DNA from: Microbacterium sp. SL75
GTDB lineage: Bacteria > Actinomycetota > Actinomycetes > Actinomycetales > Microbacteriaceae
DNA: 64,000 nucleotides
Assembly: GCF_026625865.1 (NCBI RefSeq)
Contig: NZ_CP113067.1
Span: forward strand, 1,116,001-1,180,000
Reading direction: 5' to 3'
The position numbers and the translations under genes were made by a program. Shown piece after piece: positions 32,526-41,134 of this stretch. Under the pieces are notes generated by a model. The model was not told the DNA's origin. It did not search any database and saw only the letters and a list, made by a program, of their open reading frames with translations. The first letter of the stretch is position 1. Each line of letters begins with the position of its first letter.

Positions 32526-35288
32526 TTACGGCGTGGGGTTGTTGTTCTTGCGGCGACGTCGGCGGGTGAAAAGGACCACGATGCCCGCGGCGACGAGGAT
32601 CACCGCGAGGGTGAAGGCGACCGATACTCCCGCCATGCCGGTGACCGCCAGTGCGGCAGCCGGCGAGACCGCGGAGCTGTCTGCTACCGCCGAGGGCGTG
32701 GGCGACGGAGAGGGGGCAGGAGCCGGCCTCACGACGAACGTGATCGGATCCGAGGTCACGGTCCCCACAGCGTTCGCCGCAACGATTCGGAACGTGCTCG
32801 AGCCCGCGGTCGTGGGCGTGCCGGACAATTCACCCGTCTTCGCGTTCAAGGTGAACCCCGCAGGAAGAGCGTCACCGGTCATCAGGCTGAACGTCGGAGC
32901 AGGAGTGCCCGTGGCAGTGAAGGTGTACGAGTACGCCGTCCCCACCGTCGCTGTCGGCGCCGCATCCGCGGTGAACACCGGCGACGCCTGCACGGTGAAC
33001 GTGATCGGATCCGACGTGTCGGAACCCGCGGCGTTGGTTGCGACCACCCGGAACGTGCTCGTCCCTGCAGTGGTGGGTGTGCCCGAAAGCTCACCGGTCG
33101 TCGCGTTCAACGTCAAACCGGCCGGGAGAGCGTCCCCCGTCGCCAGGCTGAAGGTCGGTGCAGGGACACCGGACGCGGCGAACGTGTACGAATACGCCGA
33201 CCCTTCGACCGCCGCAGGAGGAGTCGCCGCCGTGAACGCCGGGTCATCCTGCACGGTGAATGTGATCAGGTCCGACGTCACCTTGCCTGCAGCGTTCGTC
33301 GCGACAAGTCGGAACGTGCTCGTGCCCGCCGTCGTGGGGATGCCCGCGAGCTCGCCGGTCGCGGGATACAACGTGAGGCCCGCGGGGAGAGAATCTCCCG
33401 CCTCCAGGCTGTATGTCGGCTCGGGGTAACCCGATGCGCCGAAGAAGTACGAATACTCCGCGCCCGCCACCGCCGCCGGCGGCGTGGCGTCGATGAAGGT
33501 CGGCGCCTCTTGGACGATGAAGGTGATCGGATCCGATGTCACCTCCCCGGCGGAATTCTCCGCGGTCACCCGGAACGTGGTCGTTCCGGCCGCAGCGGGT
33601 GTACCCGAGAGCTCGCCCGTGGTGGCGTCCAACGTCAGTCCAACGGGGAGAGTGTCACCCGCCTCGACGCGGTAGGTCGGTGTCGGGGTGCCGGACGCCG
33701 TGAAACTGTACGAGTACGCCGTCCGCACCGCCGCTACGGGCGGCTCAGCCGCGGTGAAGACCGGCGCCTCTTGAACGACAAGCGTGATCGGACCCGATGT
33801 CACCTCACCGGCAGAGTTCTCTGCGACCACCCGGAACGTGGTCGATCCGGCCGCAGCGGGTGTACCCGAGAGCTCACCCGTCGTGGCATCCAACGACAAC
33901 CCGGCAGGGAGAGTGTCACCCGTCGCCACCGAGAACGACGGAGCAGGGAAACCCGACGCAGTGAACGTGTACGAGTACGCCGAGTTCACCTCCGCTGCGG
34001 GCGGTGCCGCCGCTGTGAACACCGGCTTTTCACGGACGGTGAAAGAGATCGGATCCGACGTGACCTCACCCACGGAGTTCTTCGCAACGACTCGAAACGT
34101 GCTGGTCCTGGCAGTGGTGGGAGTACCCGAGAGTTCACCAGTGGTGGCATCGAGGGTCAGCCCGGCGGGGAGAATGTCATCCGCCGCCACCGCGAAGGTC
34201 GGGGCGGGAGTCCCCGACGCGGTGAACGTGTACAAGTACGCCGATCCTGCCGTTGCTGCGGGCGGCGCGGCCGCCGTGAACGCTGGTGCGGCGGTCAACG
34301 AAACCCGCGACACCGCATTGTCCGAGTAATCCGCGGTGTAGAAAGCGGACCCGTCCGGGGACACCGCGACGGACTGGGGGTAGCGGCCGACGCCGATGCT
34401 GGTCACGGTGGGGGTCGCGCTGGTCGGGTTCGTGATTTGCGTCGACGTGTTGAGGAAGGGATTAGCGGTGTAGACCGTCGTTCCGTCGGGTGAGACCGCC
34501 AACGACGTCGCCTGGACGCCGATAGGGATGCTGCTCACGGTCGGGGTCACGGCAGTCAGGTTTGTCATCCGATGCAACGTCGCGGGGCTGACGGCGTACA
34601 GAGTCGCCCCATCAGGGGATACCGCCACGGCGTCGACGCTCGAGCCGATCGGAATGTGAGCCACCGTCGGGTTCGCCGAAGTCAGGTTTGTTATTCGCGA
34701 CACCGCGTTATCGCGGCCGTCGGCCGTATAGACAGTAGCTCCGTCGGGGGAAACCACCAGAGACATCACACCTCTACCCACTGCAATGCTGGTGACCGTG
34801 GGGGTCGCCGCAGTCAGATTCGTAATGCGCGACACAGTGCTGGTGCGCACGTTGGCGGTGTAGACGGTAGACCCATCGGGGGACACAGCCACCGAATAAG
34901 GACTCTCGCCGAGCGCGATGCTCGTCACGGTAGGCGTCGCCGCCGTCAGATTGGTGATCCGTGACACCGTGTTCGCATCGGGATTAGCCGTAAAAACCAC
35001 ATCCCCGCCCGGAGAGACCGCCACCGAGCGGGGCCTCACACCGAGGGGGATGCTCACGACACTCGGAGTCGCCGCTGTCAGGTTCGTAATCCGCGACACC
35101 GTCTGGTCATCGAAGTTGGCGGTGTATGCCGCAGCCCCATCTGTGGACACCGCCACCGACAACGGCCCTTTGCCGACCGGGACGCTGGTTACCTGCGCTG
35201 CGCTCGCCGTCGTCGGAACAGTCAACACCAGCACCCCCACGAGCACCCCGGCCGCCAACGACCGCCCCCACCTCAATTTCACAGACAT
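32526..35288 (-). CDS. Sortase-anchored surface protein: YVTN propeller plus six Ig-like repeats
   Basis: A 920-residue secreted protein. Signal peptide (RSLAAGVLVGVLVLTVPTTASA), then seven ~43-residue YVTN-type propeller repeats (about 32-335; units like VAVSPDGSTVYTAN and VSRITNLTAATPTVTSI), then six ~87-residue putative-Ig (He_PIG) repeats (about 337-860; units such as YSYTFTASGTPAPTF and GLTLDATTGELSGTP). The tail is Ser/Pro-rich and followed by LAVTG, a membrane helix and RRRRRK, a class E sortase signal. The ATG at 35288 has GAGAGG upstream. Probably an adhesive or ligand-binding cell-wall protein; the ligand is unknown. Confidence 0.85.
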   Translation of the reverse strand: MSVKLRWGRSLAAGVLVGVLVLTVPTTASAAQVTSVPVGKGPLSVAVSTDGAAAYTANFDDQTVSRITNLTAATPSVVSIPLGVRPRSVAVSPGGDVVFTANPDANTVSRITNLTAATPTVTSIALGESPYSVAVSPDGSTVYTANVRTSTVSRITNLTAATPTVTSIAVGRGVMSLVVSPDGATVYTADGRDNAVSRITNLTSANPTVAHIPIGSSVDAVAVSPDGATLYAVSPATLHRMTNLTAVTPTVSSIPIGVQATSLAVSPDGTTVYTANPFLNTSTQITNPTSATPTVTSIGVGRYPQSVAVSPDGSAFYTADYSDNAVSRVSLTAAPAFTAAAPPAATAGSAYLYTFTASGTPAPTFAVAADDILPAGLTLDATTGELSGTPTTARTSTFRVVAKNSVGEVTSDPISFTVREKPVFTAAAPPAAEVNSAYSYTFTASGFPAPSFSVATGDTLPAGLSLDATTGELSGTPAAAGSTTFRVVAENSAGEVTSGPITLVVQEAPVFTAAEPPVAAVRTAYSYSFTASGTPTPTYRVEAGDTLPVGLTLDATTGELSGTPAAAGTTTFRVTAENSAGEVTSDPITFIVQEAPTFIDATPPAAVAGAEYSYFFGASGYPEPTYSLEAGDSLPAGLTLYPATGELAGIPTTAGTSTFRLVATNAAGKVTSDLITFTVQDDPAFTAATPPAAVEGSAYSYTFAASGVPAPTFSLATGDALPAGLTLNATTGELSGTPTTAGTSTFRVVATNAAGSDTSDPITFTVQASPVFTADAAPTATVGTAYSYTFTATGTPAPTFSLMTGDALPAGFTLNAKTGELSGTPTTAGSSTFRIVAANAVGTVTSDPITFVVRPAPAPSPSPTPSAVADSSAVSPAAALAVTGMAGVSVAFTLAVILVAAGIVVLFTRRRRRKNNNPTP
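32730..34292 (-). repeat. Six tandem ~261-bp repeats encoding Ig-like domains
   Basis: Inside the surface-protein gene, six units of about 87 codons repeat in tandem with clear DNA similarity (for example GTGATCGGATCCGA recurs near the end of several units). The units have diverged unequally. Such arrays change copy number by recombination; edges are approximate. Confidence 0.8.
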
Positions 35289-35739
35289 CCCGTTCGACCT
35301 CTCATCTGAACCCATCGACTGCGGTGACTGAACACGAGTGCACCCACCCCTCACCGCTCCAGCGGAGGCTTCGGGAAACCGCGGAATGGCGAGAGGGTCA
35401 TTAAACGGTACCAAAAGGTGTTGAACGGATCGAAATGGTGTGTGGACGTCGGCAAGCCACACGATGGCAGTCGACTTCCTCCCATCGCGCCGTTGCGACG
35501 GGAACGTCGTAGCCCCCGACGCGGCTCCCCCACCGCGCCGCACGAGACGATGGGTCTCACAGCGGAGGGCGGGAGAGCCACCGACCGTGACCTCGACCGC
35601 CGGACGACGAATACGCGCGCCGAGTCCCGGCATCCCGTGTCGTGTGTCCGCCACGCGCCGCCTCGCCGTGCGGCGACGCGGCGCGTGGTGGGCAATCGAC
35701 GGGATGCCGCGGCGCGAGCGCCGCGCGAGCCGATCCGCG
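35289..35739. other. Intergenic region with metI-side terminator hairpin
   Basis: About 450 bp with no credible gene on either strand. Near 35708-35725 CGCGGCGC-GA-GCGCCGCG forms a tight hairpin, 14 bp past the metI stop and probably its terminator. AAACGGTA occurs at 35403-35410, in an AT-richer patch that may hold the surface-protein promoter. Confidence 0.5.
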
Positions 35740-36399
35740 TCAGCGACGCAGGATGCGGTGCGCGAGCGCGTTGCCGATCAGCTGCCCCGCCTGCACGATG
35801 ACGACGATGATCGCCACGGTCACCCACGTCGCCTGCTGGTTGAACTGCTGGTAGCCGTAGATGATCGCGAAGTTTCCGAGGCCGCCGCCGCCGATGTAGC
35901 CGGCCATGGCCGACATGTCGACGACCGCGATGAACATGAACGTGTAGCCGAGGATCAGCGGGGCCAGCGCCTCGGGGATGACGACGCCGAACAGCACGCC
36001 GATGCGGCGCGCACCCACGGCCCGAGCCGCCTCGACGGTGCCCGGGTCGACCGCCACGAGGTTCTGTTCGACGACGCGGGCGATCACGACCGTGGCCATG
36101 ATCGTGATGGGGACGATCGCGGCATCCGTCCCCAGGGTCGTCCCCGTCACCGCGCGCGTGACCGGAGCCACGGCGGTGAGGAAGATGATGAAGGGGATCG
36201 GGCGGATGAGGTTGATCACGAGGTTCGCGACGGCGAAGACCACGCGGTTCTCGAACAGGTTGCCCGGCCGCGTGGCGTACAGCAGCGCGCCGATGACCAG
36301 GCCCGCGACGCCAGAGATCAGCAACGACACGGCGACCATGTAGACGGTCTCGCCGATCGACTGGATCAGCACCGGGGTGAGGGTGTCCCACTTGTTCAC
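35740..36399 (-). CDS. metI: Methionine ABC transporter permease
   Basis: A 219-residue permease of the MetI family with five membrane helices. The EAA loop is EAARAVGARRIGVLFGVVIPEALAPLI. LINLIRPIPFIIFLTAVAPVTRAVTGTTLGT is a family signature. It is the last gene of metQNI and overlaps the metN stop by four bases. Confidence 0.93.
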   Translation of the reverse strand: MNKWDTLTPVLIQSIGETVYMVAVSLLISGVAGLVIGALLYATRPGNLFENRVVFAVANLVINLIRPIPFIIFLTAVAPVTRAVTGTTLGTDAAIVPITIMATVVIARVVEQNLVAVDPGTVEAARAVGARRIGVLFGVVIPEALAPLILGYTFMFIAVVDMSAMAGYIGGGGLGNFAIIYGYQQFNQQATWVTVAIIVVIVQAGQLIGNALAHRILRR

Positions 36400-37421
36400 G
36401 AGCGCACCTCCTGTGCCGGCAGAACGACGTCGGTGTGTGCGCGCAGTTCGGCCACGACGGTGTCGAGGTCGTCCGCGTGCACGCGGTACGTCAGCGTGCC
36501 GAGCTGCCGCCCGAGCACGTCGGTCACCCCGCCGTAGACGACGGAGTGGCGCACACCGTGGCGGTGGAAGACGTTCGAGACGTCTTCGCTCGAGAACTCG
36601 TTGACCTCGACGCTGACCAGCTCTCCCCCGCCGGCGGCGAGGGCCGCCAGCGCCTCACCCGAGGGCACGCCCTGGGTCACCGCCGCGACGAAGCGCTTGG
36701 TGAGGTCGGCCCGGGGGTGCGCGAACACGCGGTAGGTGTCGCCGCTGTCGACGACGCGGCCGCCGTCCATCACGATCACCTGGTCGCACAGCTCGTGCAC
36801 GATCGAGATCTGGTGCGTGATGACGACGATCGTGATGCCCAGGCGCCGGTTGATCTCGCGCAGCAGGTCGAGCACCTCGGCCGTGGTCTGCGGGTCGAGG
36901 GCGCTCGTCGCCTCGTCGGCGAGCAGGATACGCGGGTCGGTCGCGATCGCGCGGGCGATGCCGACGCGCTGCTTCTGCCCGCCCGACAGGCGTCGCGGGT
37001 ACTGCTTCGCCTTGTCGCCGATACCGACGAAGTCGAGCAACTCGGCGACGCGCTTGTCACGGTCGGCCTTCTTCCAACCCGCCACCTTGAGCGGGTACGC
37101 GACGTTGGCCGCGACGGTGCGCGAGGTGAAGAGGTTGAACTGCTGGAAGATCATGCCCACGCGGCGCCGAAGGTCGCGCAGTTTCGCCTCGGTGGCATCG
37201 CCCACGTTGACTCCGAGCACCTCGACGGTGCCCGACGTGGGTTGCTCGAGACCGTTGAGCAGCCGCACGAGGGTCGACTTGCCGGCACCGGAGTAACCGA
37301 TCACCCCGACGATCGACCCCTCCTCCACCGTCAACGACACGTCATCGACGGCGGTGGTGGAGGTGCGGCGATCGGTGCGGAAGCTCTTGGTGACGCCCCG
37401 CAGCTCGATGACCGCGGTCAT
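36396..37421 (-). CDS. metN: Methionine ABC transporter ATP-binding protein
   Basis: A 341-residue MetN: Walker A GYSGAGKST, signature RLSGGQKQRVGIARAI, Walker B ILLADEATSALD, and a C-terminal NIL (ferredoxin-like) domain, about residues 260-335, which binds methionine and inhibits transport when the amino acid is plentiful. ATG 37421 overlaps the metQ stop by four bases; an in-frame upstream ATG lies inside metQ and is rejected. Confidence 0.94.
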   Translation of the reverse strand: MTAVIELRGVTKSFRTDRRTSTTAVDDVSLTVEEGSIVGVIGYSGAGKSTLVRLLNGLEQPTSGTVEVLGVNVGDATEAKLRDLRRRVGMIFQQFNLFTSRTVAANVAYPLKVAGWKKADRDKRVAELLDFVGIGDKAKQYPRRLSGGQKQRVGIARAIATDPRILLADEATSALDPQTTAEVLDLLREINRRLGITIVVITHQISIVHELCDQVIVMDGGRVVDSGDTYRVFAHPRADLTKRFVAAVTQGVPSGEALAALAAGGGELVSVEVNEFSSEDVSNVFHRHGVRHSVVYGGVTDVLGRQLGTLTYRVHADDLDTVVAELRAHTDVVLPAQEVRS

Positions 37422-38320
37422 CCCTTCTGGGCCTTGAGGGCGTCTTCGAGGCTCGTCAGCTCGTCCTGCAGCTGCGCGCCGGTCCACTCGGTCTTGAACT
37501 GCAGGTTGCCCTGGTTCAGCTCGGTGACCGCGGCCTCGACCTCGGCGGAGTGGTACGCGTCGACGACCTTGGCCCAGCGCGGGTCGTCCTTCTTGTCATC
37601 GCGCGTGACGAAGGCGTTGATGTAAGGGGCGAGCTGCGGGTTGTTCAGATCTTCCTTGAAGATGATGAGCTCGTCGCCGAGCCCGCCCTTCTGCGCCTGC
37701 GTGTTGTTGACGATCGCCGCCTGGGCGCTACCGTCCTTGAGCGCGGTCACGGTCTGGTTGGTGTCGACGGGCAGCAGCTCGACCTTCGTCGAGACGATGT
37801 CGGCCGGCGTCGAGAAGGCGTTGCCGCCGTCCTTGAGCGTGAGCAGCCCCGCCGTCTGCAGGTTGAGCAGGCCGCGGGTGAGGTTCGTCGGGTTGTTGGG
37901 GATCGCGACCTTCGCTCCCTCGGGCAGGTCCTTCACGTCGGTGTACTGCTCGGAGTACAGCGCGAGCGGGTAGACGGCGGTCGCGCCGACCGGCACGAGC
38001 GAGCCGTTGTTCTCGACGTTGAACTGCGACAGGTAGATGAGGTGCTGGAAGAGGTTTCCGTCGAGCTCGCCGTCCTGCACGCCCTGGTTGAGCTGCACGC
38101 CGTCGTTGATGGTGCGCACCTCGAGGTCGATGCCCTCGTCGGCGAGCTTCTGCTTCAGCACCGTCCAGTGCGCCTCGTTGCCGTCGTCGGCGCCGAGGAC
38201 GATGCGCGAGGAGTCGTCTCCGGATGCCGCACCCCCGGCGCAACCGGTGAGGGTCAGCATCAGGGCAGCGGCGGAAGCACTGAGGATCGTGGCCAGGCGT
38301 GCGGTGCGGCGAGTAGTCAT
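37418..38320 (-). CDS. metQ: Methionine-binding lipoprotein
   Basis: A 300-residue NlpA/MetQ-family lipoprotein. Lipobox LTGC at Cys27, then the NlpA fold (VLKQKLADEGIDLEVRTINDGVQLNQGVQDGELDGNLFQH in two parts, AIPNNPTNLTRGLLNLQTAGLLTL). First gene of metQNI; its ATG lacks a clear ribosome site. No SAM riboswitch could be recognised upstream, but two palindromes are present. Confidence 0.93.
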   Translation of the reverse strand: MTTRRTARLATILSASAAALMLTLTGCAGGAASGDDSSRIVLGADDGNEAHWTVLKQKLADEGIDLEVRTINDGVQLNQGVQDGELDGNLFQHLIYLSQFNVENNGSLVPVGATAVYPLALYSEQYTDVKDLPEGAKVAIPNNPTNLTRGLLNLQTAGLLTLKDGGNAFSTPADIVSTKVELLPVDTNQTVTALKDGSAQAAIVNNTQAQKGGLGDELIIFKEDLNNPQLAPYINAFVTRDDKKDDPRWAKVVDAYHSAEVEAAVTELNQGNLQFKTEWTGAQLQDELTSLEDALKAQKG

Positions 38321-38324
38321 GAGA

Positions 38325-38379
38325 CCACGTCAGCACGTGGCATCCGGGATCGGAATTCGAGGCGTTACGACCGGTAACG
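38325..38379. promoter_or_regulatory. Two palindromes between metQ and the MFS gene
   Basis: CCACGTCAGCACGTGG (38325-38340) and CGTTACGACCGGTAACG (38363-38379) lie in the 163-bp divergent gap. Either could bind a repressor of metQNI or of the exporter. No adjacent regulator gene exists to assign them. Confidence 0.45.
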
Positions 38380-38483
38380 GGCTGTCACGCGGAGTAATCG
38401 ATTGGGTGGATGCCGAGGCATCGGCGATGATCGCACGCCTCATCGACCCGCGGGCTCACGGCGGAGGCGTAGCCTGGACAGTG

Positions 38484-39923
38484 ATGTCACGGGATGAAAA
38501 CGCGCGTAAGAGATTATCCCGGAACAGCCCTCAGGGTCTGGTCGTCGCGATCCTGGCCCTCGCGGGCCTGTGTTCGTCGTTCATGTTCACCCTCGTGGTG
38601 CCGATCCAGTCGCAGCTGCCGCAGCTGCTGAACGCCTCGCGTGACGACACCGCCTGGGTCGTGACCTCGACGCTGCTCGCCGCCGCCGTCATCACTCCCA
38701 TCGCGGGCCGCCTGGGCGACATGTACGGCAAGCGCCGCATCGTGCTCGTCCTGCTGGTCGTGATGATGCTCGGCTCGGTCGTGGCGGCGCTGTCGACCGG
38801 GATCATCGGCATGATCATCGGCCGCGCGCTGCAGGGCGCCGTGGTCGGCGTCGTGCCGCTGGGCATCTCGATCATGCGCGACGTGCTGCACGAGAACCGC
38901 GTCGACAGCGCGATCGCCCTCATGAGCGCGACCCTCGGCGTCGGCGGCGCCCTGGGGCTGCCGATCAGCGCCCTCGTGGCCGAGAACACCGACTGGCACT
39001 GGCTGTTCTGGATCGCCGGAGCCCTCGGCGCGGTCGTCTTCGTGCTGATCCTGTGGATCGTCCCCGTCAGCGTGCTGCGCACCGCCGGGCGCTTCGACTA
39101 CCTCGGCGCCGTCGCCCTCGCGATCGGCCTGATCGGCGTGCTGCTCGCGGTCTCGCGTGGCAACTCGTGGGGCTGGACCTCGCCGCTGACGCTCGGCCTC
39201 GCCATCGGCGGCATCCTCGTTCTGCTCGTGTGGGGCTGGTACGAGCTGCGCGTCGAGAACCCGCTGCTCGACCTCCGCGTCGCCGCGCGCCGCCCCGTGC
39301 TGCTCACCAACCTGGCATCCGTCGCCATGGGCTTCGCCCTCTTCACCTCGAACGTCGCATACCCGCAGATGCTCGAGCTTCCTGTCGCGACCGGCGTCGG
39401 ACTCGGCCTGTCACTGCTGGCCGCGAGCCTCGTGGTCATGCCCTCGGGCCTGGTGATGATGGTGCTCTCGCCGATCTCGGGCACCCTGGCCCGGACGATC
39501 GGACCCCGTGTGCTGCTCGTGGCCGGCTCGATCTCGCTCATCCTCGCCTACGGTTTCAGCCTGATCTTCTCGACCGAGGTCTGGCACTTCGTCGTCGCGA
39601 ACATCCTGATCGGCTTCGGCATCGGGTTCGGGTACGCCGCCATGCCCATGCTCATCATGCGCGCCGTTCCGCCGAGCGAGACCGGAGCCTCGAACGGCCT
39701 CAACGCCCTCGCGCGTTCCCTCGGGACGAGCACCGCCGCCGCGATCGTCGGCGTCGTGCTCGCGACGCTGTCGACCGGCTCGGGCGAGACGCGCGTCCCG
39801 ACCTCGCAGGCGTTCCAGGTGTCGTTCCTGATGGGCATCGGGGCCGCGGCCATCGCGCTCGTGCTGGCCCTGCTGATCCCCACGCGGTCGACGCCGGTCG
39901 AGAAGCGGCCGTCGCTGCCCTGA
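38484..39923 (+). CDS. MFS drug-resistance-type exporter (14-TM, EmrB/QacA-like)
   Basis: A 479-residue major facilitator of the DHA2 type. The loop motif GRLGDMYGKRRIVL after TM2 and the motif C region LGVGGALGLPISALV in TM5 indicate proton-driven export. Hydrophobicity suggests 14 helices. The ATG at 38484 is only 8 bp after TAGCCT, so the message may be leaderless. No TetR or MarR gene is adjacent; substrate unknown. Confidence 0.87.
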   Translation: MSRDENARKRLSRNSPQGLVVAILALAGLCSSFMFTLVVPIQSQLPQLLNASRDDTAWVVTSTLLAAAVITPIAGRLGDMYGKRRIVLVLLVVMMLGSVVAALSTGIIGMIIGRALQGAVVGVVPLGISIMRDVLHENRVDSAIALMSATLGVGGALGLPISALVAENTDWHWLFWIAGALGAVVFVLILWIVPVSVLRTAGRFDYLGAVALAIGLIGVLLAVSRGNSWGWTSPLTLGLAIGGILVLLVWGWYELRVENPLLDLRVAARRPVLLTNLASVAMGFALFTSNVAYPQMLELPVATGVGLGLSLLAASLVVMPSGLVMMVLSPISGTLARTIGPRVLLVAGSISLILAYGFSLIFSTEVWHFVVANILIGFGIGFGYAAMPMLIMRAVPPSETGASNGLNALARSLGTSTAAAIVGVVLATLSTGSGETRVPTSQAFQVSFLMGIGAAAIALVLALLIPTRSTPVEKRPSLP

Positions 39924-39956
39924 TCATCGCTGCGCGTCGGCAGTGGCGCGCGCCGC

Positions 39957-40267
39957 TCAGTCCAGCAGCAGCGCCGGCTCCTCGAGCACGGATGCCACGT
40001 CCGCGATGAACCGCGAGATCCCGTCGCCGTCGACCACGCGATGATCGAACGAGCCCGAGACCGTGGTCACCCAGCGGGGCCGCACCTCGCCGTCGACGAC
40101 CCACGGCTTCTGGCGGATCGCGCCGAGCGCGATGATGCCGGCCTTGCCGGGGTTGATGATCGGGGTCCCGGCATCCACTCCGAACACGCCGATGTTCGTC
40201 GTCGTGAACGCGCTGCCGGTTCGATCCGCGGGGCTCGCCTTGCCCTCACGCGCGGTGATCGTGAGGC
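39957..40267 (-). pseudogene. Duplicated 3' fragment of the E2 gene (left island repeat)
   Basis: About 310 bp matching the end of the intact E2 gene at 51179-51489 in the same orientation. The 156 bp from the stop codon onward are identical, and similarity then falls to about 95 % and later about 75 %. It encodes only the C-terminal ~100 residues (TPIINPG to [14 protein letters not shown]), with unrelated sequence in front and no proper start. It marks the left edge of an 11.2-kb segment. Confidence 0.85.
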
Positions 40268-40391
40268 TCGTCTGGCCGCGTCGGTAAACCTGGATTCGAC
40301 ACTCCCCGTCTTTCGACGTGGTTCCCCCGCGCCCGAGGGACCCCGCCCTGCGCCGCGCCACCCAGAACGGTGACGCGGCACGCGGGCTCGG

Positions 40392-41132
40392 CTAGAAGGC
40401 GGTCAGGACGTTGCGCAGGTGCTCGACCCGGAGGGGGCCGTCGATGTGGGGTTCGATGAGTTCGCGCCAGAGGGGGAAGGCGTCAGAGGTGCGGAAGGTT
40501 TCGACGTGGTCGTGGACGCTCTCCCACCCCACGAAGAGCCGGTAGGTCTGCGAGTTCTCCTCCGAGGACTCCAGCCGCAGCGTCCGCGCCCCGTGCGCCC
40601 GCTGGAACAGGGGGACGGCCTGCGCCACCGCGGCCTCGAAGTCCTGCTCGTGGCCGGGGAGGACGGCGATGGTCGCCATCTCCGTCACCATCCGCACCGA
40701 GCCGCCCGTGGCGTCGGCGGACTCGGCATCCACTCTTCCGTGCTCCCCGGATGCGGTGAGGGTGCGGGTGGCGTCGAGCGACCCGTAGGTCCAGAAGATC
40801 CGCATCTCCTCCGTGTCGGAGGCGTTCTCGAAGTGGTGGGCGACGTTGGCGGGCACGAACGTGGTGTCGAACGTGTTCAGCGCGGTGCGCTCCCCGTCGA
40901 TGTCGACGACGGCGCTGCCGGCGATGACCATGACCGACTCGGCGACGTTGTGCGTGTGGTGGCCGATGGCGGCACCGGGCTCGAAGATGGTGACGCCGTT
41001 GAGGTAGGTCGTCGCGCCCCGTGCGGCGGTGACGAGCGGGATCGTTCGCGCACCGCCGCCGCGGTTCTTCGAGGGAAGCTCCTCGGGGCGGAAGACGTGC
41101 GCGGGCTGGGAGGTGATGCTCTCGATGCTCAT
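40392..41132 (-). CDS. Two-domain cupin plus ABM monooxygenase-like protein
   Basis: A 246-residue protein. N-terminal cupin (about 25-125) with the metal-site motif IGHHTHNVAESVMVIAG and a second motif FVPANVAHHFEN. C-terminal ferredoxin-like ABM domain (about 150-243, TEMATIAVLPGHEQDFEAAVAQAVPLFQ), a class that oxidises quinols without cofactor or acts in small-molecule turnover. ATG 41132 lies 2 bp after the aldehyde dehydrogenase stop. Last gene of the GntR-associated operon. Substrate unknown. Confidence 0.78.
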   Translation of the reverse strand: MSIESITSQPAHVFRPEELPSKNRGGGARTIPLVTAARGATTYLNGVTIFEPGAAIGHHTHNVAESVMVIAGSAVVDIDGERTALNTFDTTFVPANVAHHFENASDTEEMRIFWTYGSLDATRTLTASGEHGRVDAESADATGGSVRMVTEMATIAVLPGHEQDFEAAVAQAVPLFQRAHGARTLRLESSEENSQTYRLFVGWESVHDHVETFRTSDAFPLWRELIEPHIDGPLRVEHLRNVLTAF

Positions 41133-41134
41133 GG

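Noticed and set aside
32511..34493. A 660-codon plus-strand frame
   Set aside because: Shadow of the Ig-repeat gene; its apparent repeats only mirror the DNA repeats.
35418..35801. A 127-codon plus-strand frame upstream of the surface-protein gene
   Set aside because: Arg-rich, no homology visible, and it runs into the antisense strand of metI.
38321..38483. SAM riboswitch before metQ
   Set aside because: The gap is short and lacks the multi-stem layout; only two small palindromes are present.
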